Shown: positions 6,928-17,519, numbered from the stretch's first letter. The stretch: DNA of 18,530 bases from Clarireedia homoeocarpa (GCA_001465935.1 LNKV01000135.1:106381-124910), one strand, 5' to 3'. Translations and numbers: made by a program. Notes: generated from the sequence alone by a model not told the origin.

Positions 6928-9619
6928 ATGGACGCCTCACAATTCTTGTTGATTTTCGGTCAGAGAAAACAGCCTCAGAATGCAAGTGGCGCAGAATCAA
7001 CAGAAAATTGGCGACATAGCAAAACGCATAGAATCAAGAATAGTAGTCCATTTGAAAAGCCCACCGTGAATCAACTTGCAGCTATTGCTCAAAGAGCAGC
7101 CCAGCAGCTTCAGTCTCCATTGCTATCCATTATGTCTCTTCAGGCCTACGATACAATTCTCCATAGAAGGCAGCAGGAAGACGACAGGCAGGTAGGAGAT
7201 GGCTCCCCGGATGTTTCACGAATTAGCAACTGCAAGGGGCTTGGCGATGTCACTGAAATTCAAACCGAAACTATGCTTGGAACTGACGAAGAGACGGTAC
7301 CGACTTCGCAGTACTGCGCGCCACCTAGGAAAAACAGCGAGAAAACCGTCCGCAAATACAAAGGATACGCAGTACTTCTTCGCCGGTTTGTCAAAAACCT
7401 CGGCCAGCATGGACACGTTTTTATCGGTATGGAACTTTGTATCCAGTCCGAAACGCTCTGTGAAGCCTTCAGAGAAATAGTGGTTCACAGCTACGATAAT
7501 ATCGACATTAAATCCACCCCAATCAGAACCCCTGGGCCTTTTTATGAGCTGTTCTTCAAAAGAAAAGAGATAGAGGAGTTCACCAAGAACACGGAAAAGC
7601 CTCAGCATATTCGGGACGAGGTAAAACTACTTCACGACTTCATACAGAAGGACCAAACGACGGTTAACAACACCAAAGAATACGACGCCCTAATCAGCCA
7701 AGGGAAAGTCAGCCTTGACACTCTGTGGACTCTGTTTCCGCCGAACGAGCTGGTGATCCGGAATGACGATCGGGCCCCGGAATGCTGGCTTTGCCGTGAC
7801 GTTTCGTTTGATAGCAAGCAAGTATGTTGGTTGATAACTGGGCATAGGCTTGACTTTGACGGCCATAAAGTAGGCCTGACCAAGTTGACATACCCGATTT
7901 CGTTTTCCGGCGCTGGGGGAGTAATGGAAATCTCGCAACTTCCACTAATACCTTTTCGGTATTGCCCTGATCAGAGCGAAGTATGGAGAAGAATCAAGAA
8001 GAGGGGGAAGATTTTTCGGGAGATCATAGGCAAAGACCTCGGGGGCCACGCAAGTCGCCGCTACAATGGCCCACTTTGGGAGACGAACGATTTATTTTCA
8101 CCTCCAAGATCCGAGGTAAAGCTTTGTCAATGATTGTGACGCGTAAAATTTGTACTGATATCACAAATAGATAAATGAGCGTGTCGTAATCGACTACAAG
8201 GCATATCTTGACAGGAATTCATGGAAAGCCGCCACTCTTGTGCCGCGAAAGCGAACGAAGAAGCCCAAAAAGCGATTGCCCCTTGGGCTCACAAGTGCCG
8301 TGCGAACTTCAGACTCAGACTCGGACTCGGACTCGGACTCGGACGGAGATTCTGGAAGCAAGCCGGAATCATCGGAAAATACTGAAACCAAGGATCCCTT
8401 CGATGTTTTATTTGACGAGGTTTGCGAGAAGTACGATATGAAAAATGGGATTGAGGATTTACTTGTTCTTTCCCCAGCTCGTATCCCTGGGTATGGTCTT
8501 ATAGCAAAGAAATGGGGATGGATGCTTATTGACGAATTGCAACCCGTCCAATATGACAGCAATGCGTTCGAATCGTTGCAGATGGACAAAAGTACAAAGT
8601 TTCTGATCAAAGCATTGGTCGAAGGCCATCTAAAAGGCCAATCTGGTGGTTTTGATGACATTGTTAGTGGAAAAGGGAAAGGCTTAGTATTGCTCTTGCA
8701 TGGGTAAGTGATCAATTCAGACTCAATAATTTTAGGCCCACCAGCTGACAAATGCACAGGACACCCGGAACAGGCAAGACTCTTATGGCTGGTGAGTTGA
8801 TAAAATATAGAAATGCAAGACTGCCCTGATAAATTCCCTATAGAAAGTACGGCCGAGCTCGTAGGAGCCCCACTATACAGCATCTCTGGCGGCGAACTAA
8901 GTGATAATGTCCCGAATGTCGAGCAAAAGTTGAAGGAGGTATTCGGCCTAACCGAAAGATGGGGTGCGGTTGTCCTATTGGATGAGGCAGACGTTGTTAT
9001 GTCGAAGAGAGGTTCGGCGGAGCTTGAGAGAAATGCTATTGTTGCCGGTCAGTTTATCATCTTTTCAAGCTTTGGGGAAACCAAAGACAGATTGAACGCA
9101 ACAGCAGCTAACAAATAATACCAAATAGTGTGGCTGAGAATGATGGAGTATTTCAAAGGCATTCTGTTTCTCACTAGTAACAGATATGGCGACTTCGACG
9201 AAGCATTCCAAAGTCGCATTCATCTCACGGTCAAAGTACCACAGCTGACTCGAGACCATCGCACAAACGTTTGGAAAAATCTTATCAAACTTAACAAAGA
9301 TGCAATAGAAGAGTCTTCATGGACAGAGGATATGTTCGGGGTACTTGGAAAATTGGATGTTAATGTATATACTCCTTTCCTGCTCCTTCCCTGTCATTGA
9401 GTGGTGCTAATATATTTTGTTGAATAGGGAAGAAAAATCAAGAACATTCTTGGAACCGCGTCATACTTTGCTAAGTCAGAAAGCAAACTATTATCACCTT
9501 TCCATCTCAACGAAGTAATAAAAGTGGAGTTGTCAATGCAAAATGAAACAAACGATATTGCGAGTGAGTTGGAGATATTGATTCGACAGAATTCAAGTAA
9601 CAAAGAAATATCAAGATAA
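6928..9619 (+). CDS. DUF7025-type fungal AAA+ ATPase, six exons, 794 aa
   Basis: Exons 6928-8115, 8171-8703, 8760-8791, 8844-9047, 9129-9364 and 9428-9619 join in frame to 794 codons plus TAA. Residues about 1-140 are variable and polar. About 260-410 match the DUF7025 region found before the ATPase in this fungal family (LWTLFPPNELV, RVVIDYKAYL). A basic stretch (PRKRTKKPKKR, 421-431) is followed by an Asp-Ser repeat (443-457). The AAA+ core is complete: Walker A GTPGTGKT at 574-581, Walker B VVLLDEAD at 627-634, sensor-1 Asn670 in LFLTSNR, arginine finger Arg682 in DEAFQSR, and the lid motif NGRKIKN at 731-737. It should hydrolyse ATP and probably acts as a ring-shaped remodeller of proteins or complexes. 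The substrate is unknown. The start is uncertain: ATG 6928 follows a stop codon directly and has a weak context, and M69 or an upstream exon are alternatives. The basic run might be a nuclear signal. Confidence 0.92.
8116..8170 (+). other. Intron 1 of the AAA+ ATPase gene
   Basis: Donor GTAAAG, branch site CTGAT near 8154-8158, acceptor AATAG. The intron is 55 nt, phase 0. Removing it joins RSE to INERVVIDYK, restoring the end of the DUF7025 region. Reading through gives a stop within seven codons. Confidence 0.9.
8310..8345 (+). repeat. Coding hexamer repeat (GACTCR) giving Asp-Ser run
   Basis: Six tandem GACTCA/GACTCG hexamers in exon 2 encode an alternating Asp-Ser tract (residues about 443-455). 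The tract lies in the linker between the DUF7025 region and the ATPase core, straight after a Lys/Arg-rich segment. The repeat keeps frame, so copy number could vary between strains. The acidic serines are plausible casein-kinase-2 type sites, which is an inference. Confidence 0.85.
8704..8759 (+). other. Intron 2 of the AAA+ ATPase gene
   Basis: Donor GTAAGT, branch CTGAC, acceptor GCACAG. The intron is 56 nt, phase 2. It splits the first glycine codon of Walker A: LLLHG ends exon 2 and TPGTGKT begins exon 3. Confidence 0.93.
8792..8843 (+). other. Intron 3 of the AAA+ ATPase gene
   Basis: Donor GTGAGT, branch CTGAT, acceptor CTATAG. The intron is 52 nt, phase 1. It leaves a 32-nt micro-exon (8760-8791) that carries most of the Walker A motif. 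Splicing joins GKTLMA to ESTAELVG. Confidence 0.92.
9048..9128 (+). other. Intron 4 of the AAA+ ATPase gene
   Basis: Donor GTCAGT, branch CTAAC at about 9107-9111, acceptor AAATAG. The intron is 81 nt, phase 1. Splicing joins ERNAIVA to VWLRMMEYFKG, as expected for this ATPase family. Confidence 0.9.
9365..9427 (+). other. Intron 5 of the AAA+ ATPase gene
   Basis: Donor GTATAT, branch CTAAT, acceptor GAATAG. The intron is 63 nt, phase 0. Splicing joins LDVN to GRKIKN and creates the lid motif NGRKIKN. Without splicing the frame ends at a TGA about 11 codons on. Confidence 0.9.
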
Positions 9620-9711
9620 GATATAAGTATATAAAGTAAGAGTTTAAGTTAAAATTAATTTCTAGTTATAATATTATATTATAGAAGTAAGTTTTAATAT
9701 TAAGAATATAT

Positions 9712-9890
9712 TGTAATAATTCCGACCGAATCGTCACGATATTATATAAGGAATAATCTCTCTAAAAGTAAGTTAAATATTAAATATATATTAGTATATA
9801 TTAGTATATATATAATTAAATATATAATCTCTTCTTATATATAAGTCTTCGAATCTTTATAATCCTCTTAACTCTATAATTATTAATTCT
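9712..9890. mobile_element. Possible LTR remnant
   Basis: The segment begins TGTAATAATTCCGACCGAAT and retains several CpG steps (CCGACCG, ATCGTCACG) that stand out from the surrounding DNA. It has a TATA-like TATATATAAG near 9835-9844 followed by a CT-rich stretch. This resembles the start and promoter of a fungal LTR. The right end is not defined, no partner LTR was found in the window, and no primer-binding site was proved. It could be a solo LTR or the edge of an eroded element. Confidence 0.3.
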
Positions 9891-11529
9891 AAGATTATTT
9901 AATATTTTTATTAATAGTTTTATTATATTATTAATAATTTAATTTATTCTTTTAATTATATTAATAGTTATTTAAATAATATTAATATTTAATTTTTTCT
10001 TACTTTTAAATCTTTTTAGAATTCTTTAAATAATAAAAGTAGATTTATTTTAATATTATTAATATATAATATTATCTTTTAATATTTTTAAACTATTTAT
10101 TTTATATAATCTCTAAAGATTTATTCTAATAATATATTAAATATCTTTTTAATTTTAAAATAAAGATTAACTAGATTATTTTATATTAATTAAATAAATA
10201 AGTTTATTTTTTTATAATATTAGAAGAAATATTATAATCTTTAATATTTAATTTAATATTTAAAATATTTTTAAAATTAAACTTTATATTAAATAGAAAA
10301 TAAATCTCTCTTGAATTCTTATTATTATTTTTTTTTCTATATAATTTAATATTTAAATTCTTTTTACTTTAATTTAACTAAAATATAAAAATTAATAACT
10401 AAACTAATTATTAATATTAAAGTAAAAATAAAAGAAAAGTTATTTAAAAAGTTCTTTTAATTATATTATTTATTAACTTAATAATTATATTAATAGATTA
10501 AATAAAAAATAATTATTATTTTAATTAATAATTAAATATAATTTATTTAATATCTCTTAACTATTATCTTTATATTAATTATTTACTTTCTTATACTAAT
10601 ATAATATTATTTTAATTATATTAAACTATATATTATTTAAAGTTTTATATTTAATTAATAAACTTTTTAATAAAAAAAAGTTTATTATTTAATTATAAAG
10701 AAAGTTTATTTTAAATTAAATTAATTAAAAGATTTAATTCTTGATTATTATAAAAGATTATATATTTAAAATAATATTATATTTAAATAAATAATTAATA
10801 AAATAATTAACTTTTTAATAAATTCGATTAAATATTAATATATTTAAAATATTTATATTTATTTTATTTAATTTAAAAACTAGTTTTTTAAATTATTTTA
10901 TTAATAATTCGAGCTTTTAATAAATATTATTAATAAGATTAACTTAAAAAATAAATATTAAAACTCTATTAAAAAACTAAATAATAATTATTAAATATAT
11001 TTATTTATAAATTATTTTAAAAGTAAAAATTATAAAACTAATATATAAGTATTTTAATACTTAGATATAGATAATATTAATATTATAATAAATAAATAAA
11101 CTTGATAAACTTTTATTAAAATAATAATAATTATAATAAATTATTAAAACTAAATAATTATTTATATTAAAAATTAATAAATATTTTAAAATTAACTTAA
11201 TATTTTTATTATTATTTTATTTATTTATATAAAATAGTTAATTTTATTTATTAATATATTATATTATTTCTTTTTTATTTAAAAAACTATTTTATTAATT
11301 AATATATTTATTTAAAACTCTCTTTTTTTTATTTTTTATATTTAAACTTAGACTCTTTATTATATAATAAATAAAGTTAAATATAAGTTTTATAAAAATA
11401 TAATAAAAAAAAATAAAAAAAGAGAATAATATTTTAATAAAAGTTTAAATTAAAGTTATTATTTATATAAAATAATTGAAAATAGATTAAATAAAACCTT
11501 TTTTTAAATAATTTAAAAAATATAAAATA

Positions 11530-11935
11530 TTTAAATTTAATAAAATTAATAAAAAGAAATTATATAATAATATTATATAAATTAGTAAGAAATAATATTT
11601 TCTATTAAATTAAAATTTTTATTAACTTTAAAATTAATAGTTTTATATTAATTAATATTTCTTTTTTATAATAATTTTATTATAATTTTAAATTTATAAT
11701 TAAATATTTAAAAATACTTTTAAAAATTTAAAGATATAATAANAGAAACTATATAATAATATTATATAAATTAGTAAAAAATAATATTTTCTATTAAATT
11801 AAAACTTTTATTAATTTTAAAGTAAATAGTTTTATATTAATTAATATTTCTTTCTTATAATAACTTTATTATAATCTTAAATTTATAATTAAATATTTAA
11901 AGACGATCTTATAAATCAAAGAATATAATAACTAA
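11530..11935. repeat. 189-bp tandem duplication, AT-rich
   Basis: The sequence around ATTAGTAAGAAATAATATTT (11,581) recurs as ATTAGTAAAAAATAATATTT at 11,770, a spacing of 189 bases. The match continues for about 150 bases with only scattered A/G and C/T differences. A partial third start is visible near 11,905-11,935. The differences are mostly transitions, as expected for copies mutated by RIP after duplicating. The window's single undetermined base (N, 11,743) lies at the junction of the copies, where short-read assembly would be weakest. Confidence 0.8.
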
Positions 11936-12300
11936 AGTAGACTTCTAATTACTTATTATATTTTAATTAACTTTATAATTAATAGTTATATCTAATTATT
12001 TACCTTCTTTTTAATTATTTATTTAAATATATATATAATAATATTAGAATATAAATAGTTTATTAAGAATCGAGTATTAATCGATTATATTTAAAAATAT
12101 TTTATTTAATTTAAAAACTTATTTATCTTCTAAATATATATAAGAACTTATAATATTAAAACTTACTATATAGATAATCAGCTATAAATAGTTTTAATTA
12201 AGTGGACTGGAACTTAGAGTAAATATAATATAGTTGATATAAATAAATAATATTTATATAACTAATAAATTAACTTCGATAACTAAATATAAATAATCAA

Positions 12301-12320
12301 TACTTTTTATATAAAAAGTA
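12301..12320. repeat. Perfect 20-bp palindrome upstream of the Copia fossil
   Basis: TACTTTTTATATAAAAAGTA reads identically on both strands. It lies about 300 bases before the first Gag-like codons, in a segment (about 12,200-12,560) where the 5' LTR and leader of the element would be expected. Whether it was part of an LTR is unproven. Confidence 0.5.
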
Positions 12321-14402
12321 TAAAAATTATAATATAATCTTATAATTAAAGAATTAAGATAATTTATATAATTAATATTAAACTTATATTTTATATACAA
12401 TTCCGGATATTATATATAACTCTTATACTTTTCTATATAATATTATTCTTAAAATACAATTTTATTAATTATACTAATACTAATTAGTAGTTAGATTAAT
12501 TATAAATTAGTAAGATTAAATTATATTTTTATAACTTTATTTTTTTTATTATATATACTCTATTTTACTTATCTTTAATCTATTAATTTCTTTTTAATCT
12601 CTTATACGAATTTTGAATTTCGATAATATAATTAACTTTAAGAAATTTATAAAATATAAGAAAGTTATTTTAACTTTAATAAATCAAGACTTCGATTTAG
12701 TTAATTTGAAATAATATATAATTAAATAGATTTCTATTTAGATCACTATCTAGATTATATAAAATAGATTAGACTAAGATTATAATTATATATTATAAAC
12801 TATTTTCTATAATAATTTTGAAAGTTGAATAAAGTAAATATTTAATTTAACTAATTTAAACTTTCTTTATAAATTATAAATATACTTTATTTTAAATAGA
12901 GTTTAGATTACTAAATCTATAAATTTATTAATATTAAGAAATATCTAGAATAGAAGATTAAAGATATTAAGAAGTACTTTTATATAATAAGATCTATTAA
13001 CTTTTAATTTATATAAGAAAGTATTAATCTACTTTTTCTTATATTTTTTATTATTTCTTTAAAAACAACTTTTCTAATTATATCTATTTTTTTTATAATT
13101 TCTTTTATTCTATTTATAACTTTGTTTATAACTCTAGTATTTTAGTAAAAATAAACGACTTCGGTTTTAAATAAAGTACTAGATAATCGCTTTATATATT
13201 TTATATTAATTTTTTACTTTATTAAAATTATTTTATTATTAATTATATATAAAAGAAATAATATCTCTAAACTTTTTAATAATTTAATAAAGATTTTCTT
13301 AAATAAGAAATATAAATATAATAATAAGATATATAATATTTTAGAAAATAAATTATATATCTTTTATAACTATTATATAAAAGTTAGTTTATTAATAGAT
13401 TATTTTTATCTCGGTTTTTCTATACTACTTTATAATTATATACTAGACTTTTATTATAATAAGATCTCTAGATACTTATATAACTTTTATATAATAATTA
13501 TTATAGTTAGAGAATACTTTAAAATAGAAAAGAATAAGTAATTCTATTTATTTAAATAAAGAGAGACTATATACTCTTTTATATAAAGAGAGAATTTTAT
13601 TAAATCTAAGTTAGAATACTTAAAGATATTCTTCGATTATTTTTATATATTATAGAAAAGTCTCTTAATTGAATATTAGAATAAATTCTTTTTATATAAT
13701 TAAGTCTTTAATATTTATCGAGGTATTCTAGAATACAACTTTATACTATATAAACTAGCTTATATATTCGAGTTTGTTTATTCGGATCTGAGATCTATAA
13801 TCGGAACAACGATATATATAAAGGAGTATATAGTATAAATATAATATTCTAGTAAGTAATATTAAGTCAATTAAAAATATTAAGATAGATTCAATTATAT
13901 ATAAATAAATAATCAGATAATAATAAGATTTCTAAAAAGAAAATAATTTTTAGGCTTTTATATAAAGAATAAGAATTAGTCTCTAAACTTTTATATAGAA
14001 GGTAGAAACTAGGAGAATACGAAATATTATATTTGTAAATAAACTAGCTATCTTACTAAGATATACTCTTATATAAAGAGAATTAAAATATATAACTATA
14101 TTAGTTATTAGTATTTATAAGAAGAAAAAGAAGAAGATAAAGAAGTAAGATAGTTCTTATAAAAAAAGAAGTAAAAAGATAATAAAGATTTAGATAATAT
14201 AAAGAAATAAGAACTTTTATTTAATTAATTCTTTATAGAAATAAAAATGATTAATAGTAGTTAAATTGTTTAAACTCTTAATAACCTTAATACAATATAT
14301 AGTATTATTTGTTATAATCTTAATAAACAGAAAGTATTATATAATAAAGTATTTATATTCGAGGAGCGATACTCGTTAATATAATTTTAAGAGATTATAC
14401 TT

Positions 14403-14411
14403 AATAATAAG
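14403..14411 (+). other. Dead protease active site of the Copia fossil
   Basis: At the place where Copia proteases have Asp-Thr-Gly, the codons now read AAT AAT AAG (Asn-Asn-Lys). They are flanked by remnants typical of the family (IIL before, VGILTINK after). The change removes the catalytic aspartate. Confidence 0.65.
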
Positions 14412-14792
14412 ATTGTAGGTATATTAACTATTAATAAAGTATAATTTTAAGTATTATAATAATAAGACCTATTTATTATTTTAGCTTATATAAAGAATAA
14501 CGATTATATAATCTGTTTTAATAAAGGAATAGTAAAAGTAAAAGAAATAGTTATTATATAGATATTAATTAGTCCGATTACTTTCTATATTATAATTATA
14601 AATACTCTATTTCTTTACTATATTTAGAATATAGATAAAATAAATATATAATTTAATAATTTAAAAAACGTTCTTATTTAAAAGAAGAATATTATATTTA
14701 TTATATATAAATAAAGATATCTATAGATACTTTTATAATAATCGGACACGATTATTTAGACTTACTTTATTGAAGTTAAGCTAAAATAACTA

Positions 14793-14910
14793 TATCGTCG
14801 GTTTAGATATTTGTTTATACGAAAACTAGTATAACTACTAAAGAAAATAAGATATAATAATATCGATTATTATATAATCGAATATTTAAATAAATTTTAT
14901 AATTACTACT
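14793..14910 (+). other. Destroyed HHCC zinc finger of the Copia integrase
   Basis: The histidine positions of the pre-integrase finger now read TAT (Tyr) at 14,793 and 14,808, and the cysteine/histidine cluster near the end of the finger has become TAT AAT TAC TAC. CAT-to-TAT and TGC-to-TAC are the two directions of C-to-T mutation, as RIP produces. Confidence 0.65.
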
Positions 14911-16526
14911 AATTGAATATAAAGTTGCTTGAATGATTCTAATTTATAATCAAGGATAAAATCGAATTTAACTACTTTATTATTGATATTATATATTTAG
15001 ATAAATTCCTAGTTCTATATATTATAAATAAAGTTACTATATTTAATATAACTCGGTTTCTAAAAGATATTAATATTTATATAATATAAAATACCTTTTA
15101 AGTATATTAGATCGATATCTATTTAAGTTTATTAGATTATATTATATATAATATAGATACAATGTTTATATTCTAAAAGTTTAGATAGAATATATATACG
15201 ATAGTAAGTAAAATAAAGAAAGTACTAATAAAAATATATAATAGTATTAGTAAGGTGGAGAAATATTATTAACCTCTTAAATATTTATATAAGATTATTA
15301 AAGATAAAATAAAAGAAGAAAATATCTTTAGAGAGATTATCTTATAAATAGCTATAAAAACAATAAATAATATAACTAGACTAAATAGTTTTATACTAAC
15401 TCTCTTTGTTTTCGAGGTATACTCGAGAATAAATTAAATATCAACTTTATTCTAGTTAATAATTATATAAACCTAAGTAGTTCGGATTATAATAACAGAA
15501 ATCAGAAAGATCAATACTTAGTATTAAGTTAAGAAAGCTTTAAATATAAAGAATAGCTTTTAGATAATAAAGGTATTTAACTTTCTATTATAGTTAGATA
15601 TAAAAGTCTAATAAGAAAAGAAAAGCTAGATTAGTTTTTTTAAATTTCTAGTAACTAATAAAGAAACTTATATTATTAAACTTCTTTTAGATTTAACTAG
15701 CTTTTATATAATAGTTATAAAACTATTCTTTCTTAAAAAAATTAAAAAGATAGAGGTTTATATAAAAGACTAATTAGAATTAAATCTAAAAGAAAAGGTA
15801 AAGATAAAGTAGATATATTTAATAAAACAACTAATTCTCTAAGTTATTATTTTATTTAAGAAAGTAGAAGTATTTATTACTAAAAAAAAGTAGAATAACT
15901 TAGAACTTTTAGTTAAACTTTATATATAAAGTATAATTATAATCGAAGGACTTTTATTTCAAGTAATATAATAAAAGGAAATTAATAGTTTAATTATATA
16001 AAGAGTTTTCGAATTTATTAAATATAATTTAGTAATCTATATTAAACGAATCTTTAACTCTCGACTTATTAATAAAGTTAAAAGTAAGATAATAACGGCT
16101 TTATATAAGAAATCAAAGTTAGTAATATAGATATATAATAATATTAAGAAAGAAAGTATTTTAATATAATTACTAACTATTTAATATATAAGTTAGAGAA
16201 TTATCTTAGTACTAGCCTCTTCGCTTTATATAAAAAGAATCGAACTAACTTTTTAAAATATTACTTAAATATATATATAGTTAGTATTATTTCTAAACCG
16301 ACTAATTCTAGTATAATTATCTAAAGAGATTCGAACGAATTATTCTTCTAATATAATTATAATCGTCTATAAACCTTTATATAAAATATTAGAGTTAGGA
16401 ATATATTAGTAGATTATATATTATAACTACTATAAAGACAAATTGAATATAGAACTTTCTTTATATAATCTTTATTTTCTAATCTTTAAAGACTTTAAAG
16501 TATTTATAATAATAGTAATATAAACA

Positions 16527-16532
16527 GATAAT
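16527..16532 (+). other. Mutated reverse-transcriptase catalytic pair
   Basis: The Copia reverse-transcriptase active site, normally an Asp-Asp pair, reads GAT AAT (Asp-Asn) in the context QTDNILIL if the preceding TAA is read as a former CAA. Loss of the second aspartate would abolish polymerisation even without the many stops. Confidence 0.7.
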
Positions 16533-17507
16533 ATTCTGATCTTAGAAGACGAGAAGTTTAAATAGAAAGAAGAAAGAGAATTAAAATAAATAAATTTCTA
16601 AGTAAAGCTAATTAAGAAGTTTTTATACAAGATATCTTTAATCTTTAATAGATATAAACTATAAATTAAAAACGAGAATCTTAGTTTTATATAAAATAAA
16701 TAAAAGTAAAAAATCAAGTTTATAAACTTTAAATCTGAGAATCGTTTAATTGAATATTGTGAATAATATACTCGAGGAGTATATCTCTCGAGTATTTACT
16801 AATTAAAAGTAAGCTTCGACTTATTAATTATAATATAATATTAAGAACCTTTATATAACGAAATCAAAGTTTTAAATAAATAACTAAAATAGTAAATCGA
16901 GAATTTAAATAAAGGAATATATTATATCTTTCTGAAATTATAAATAGTAAAACTTTTTATATTTATAAATAGATTATTTATTAATAATAAAGATCTTAGT
17001 TTATAACTTAAATATAAAATCTTTCTAGTAAACAAGTATCTATACGAAAGTTCAAATAATATATTCAGAATAAAAAGTAATCTAATCTATTAAAGTAGTA
17101 TAAAAAGTAAGTATATAATTTAAAGTATACTAATATCTGAGATCTATAAAATAGTTACTAATATCGACTTAATAATTATAATCAGTTATATAATTTAAAT
17201 AATCGCTAAATAGTTAAAACTTCTAATACTACTAACTGTTATTTATATAAATTTATACTCTCTATATAACTACTTTATAAAACTTAAGATAATAAAAGAG
17301 AAATAATTGATAATTGATATTATAACTTTATATTAGTTATATAAAAGGAGAGAGCTAATAGAAATCTAATAGATTAAAAATAATAACAACTTTGTTAATA
17401 TAATAACTAAAAAGATAGCGAATAAGATATTAGAAACAATAATCGATATAAATAAACTTATTATCTAAGTAGAAAAGTAAGTTGTATAATAATAAAAAGT
17501 AATATTA

Positions 17508-17519
17508 AAGAGAAGAATT
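17508..17519 (+). other. Possible polypurine tract after the Copia fossil
   Basis: AAAGAGAAGAA follows the end of the RNase H remnant by about 20 bases, the usual place of the plus-strand primer just before a 3' LTR. The DNA after it is AT-rich and I could not match it to sequence upstream of the element, so the 3' LTR is not confirmed. Confidence 0.35.

Larger units (their letters stand above)
9620..12600. repeat. AT-rich, RIP-like DNA between the ATPase gene and the Copia fossil
   Basis: Composition falls abruptly to very high AT within a few tens of bases of the ATPase stop codon. Apart from the LTR-like stretch near 9712, the tandem duplication near 11,530-11,935 and the palindrome at 12,301, I see no gene. 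I tried the minus strand of 9900-10,450 with stops read as former CAA/CAG. It gave long stretches but nothing I could identify, so an eroded transposon is likely but unnamed. Confidence 0.65.
12613..17490 (+). pseudogene. RIP-degraded Ty1/Copia retrotransposon (gag-pol fossil)
   Basis: Translated with in-frame TAA/TAG read as former CAA/CAG (or TGG), codons starting at multiples of three give a recognisable Copia polyprotein from about 13,290 to 17,490. The order is: the C-terminal half of Gag (for example DLRSIIGTTI near 13,780); a zinc-knuckle remnant at 14,022-14,084; a protease site at 14,403; the pre-integrase zinc finger from 14,793; an integrase core about 14,980-15,260; reverse transcriptase about 15,600-16,560; and RNase H about 16,960-17,400, with NNKDLSSQ-type and SEIYKI motifs. 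No frameshift was found at any of the ten points I checked. A Gag-like N-terminal part (12,613-13,030) lies in another frame, so an indel or mis-joined start is possible. The order of integrase before reverse transcriptase makes it Copia and not Gypsy. It is inactive. Confidence 0.85.

Noticed and set aside
6616..7019. Short frames before the ATPase gene (66 aa and 83 aa plus; 100 aa minus)
   Set aside because: They include the poly(A) tract or overlap the 5' end of the ATPase gene in other frames, with no family features.
8194..8883. 229-aa minus-strand frame with a Glu-Ser repeat
   Set aside because: It is the antisense shadow of ATPase exon 2; the Glu-Ser run is the complement of the Asp-Ser hexamer repeat.
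8760..9619. BCS1, CDC48 or proteasomal ATPase identity
   Set aside because: There is one AAA+ domain preceded by a DUF7025-type region; the wording around the motifs (ERNAIVAVWLR, DEAFQSRIH, NGRKIKN) fits the fungal DUF7025-AAA group better than those families.
12401..12440. Partner LTR for the 9712 segment, because both contain AATTCCG followed by ATATTATATA
   Set aside because: The shared string is too short in such AT-rich DNA and the flanks do not align by eye.
12613..17490. Ty3/Gypsy assignment of the retrotransposon fossil
   Set aside because: The integrase remnant lies before the reverse transcriptase, and the RNase H end motifs are of the Copia type.
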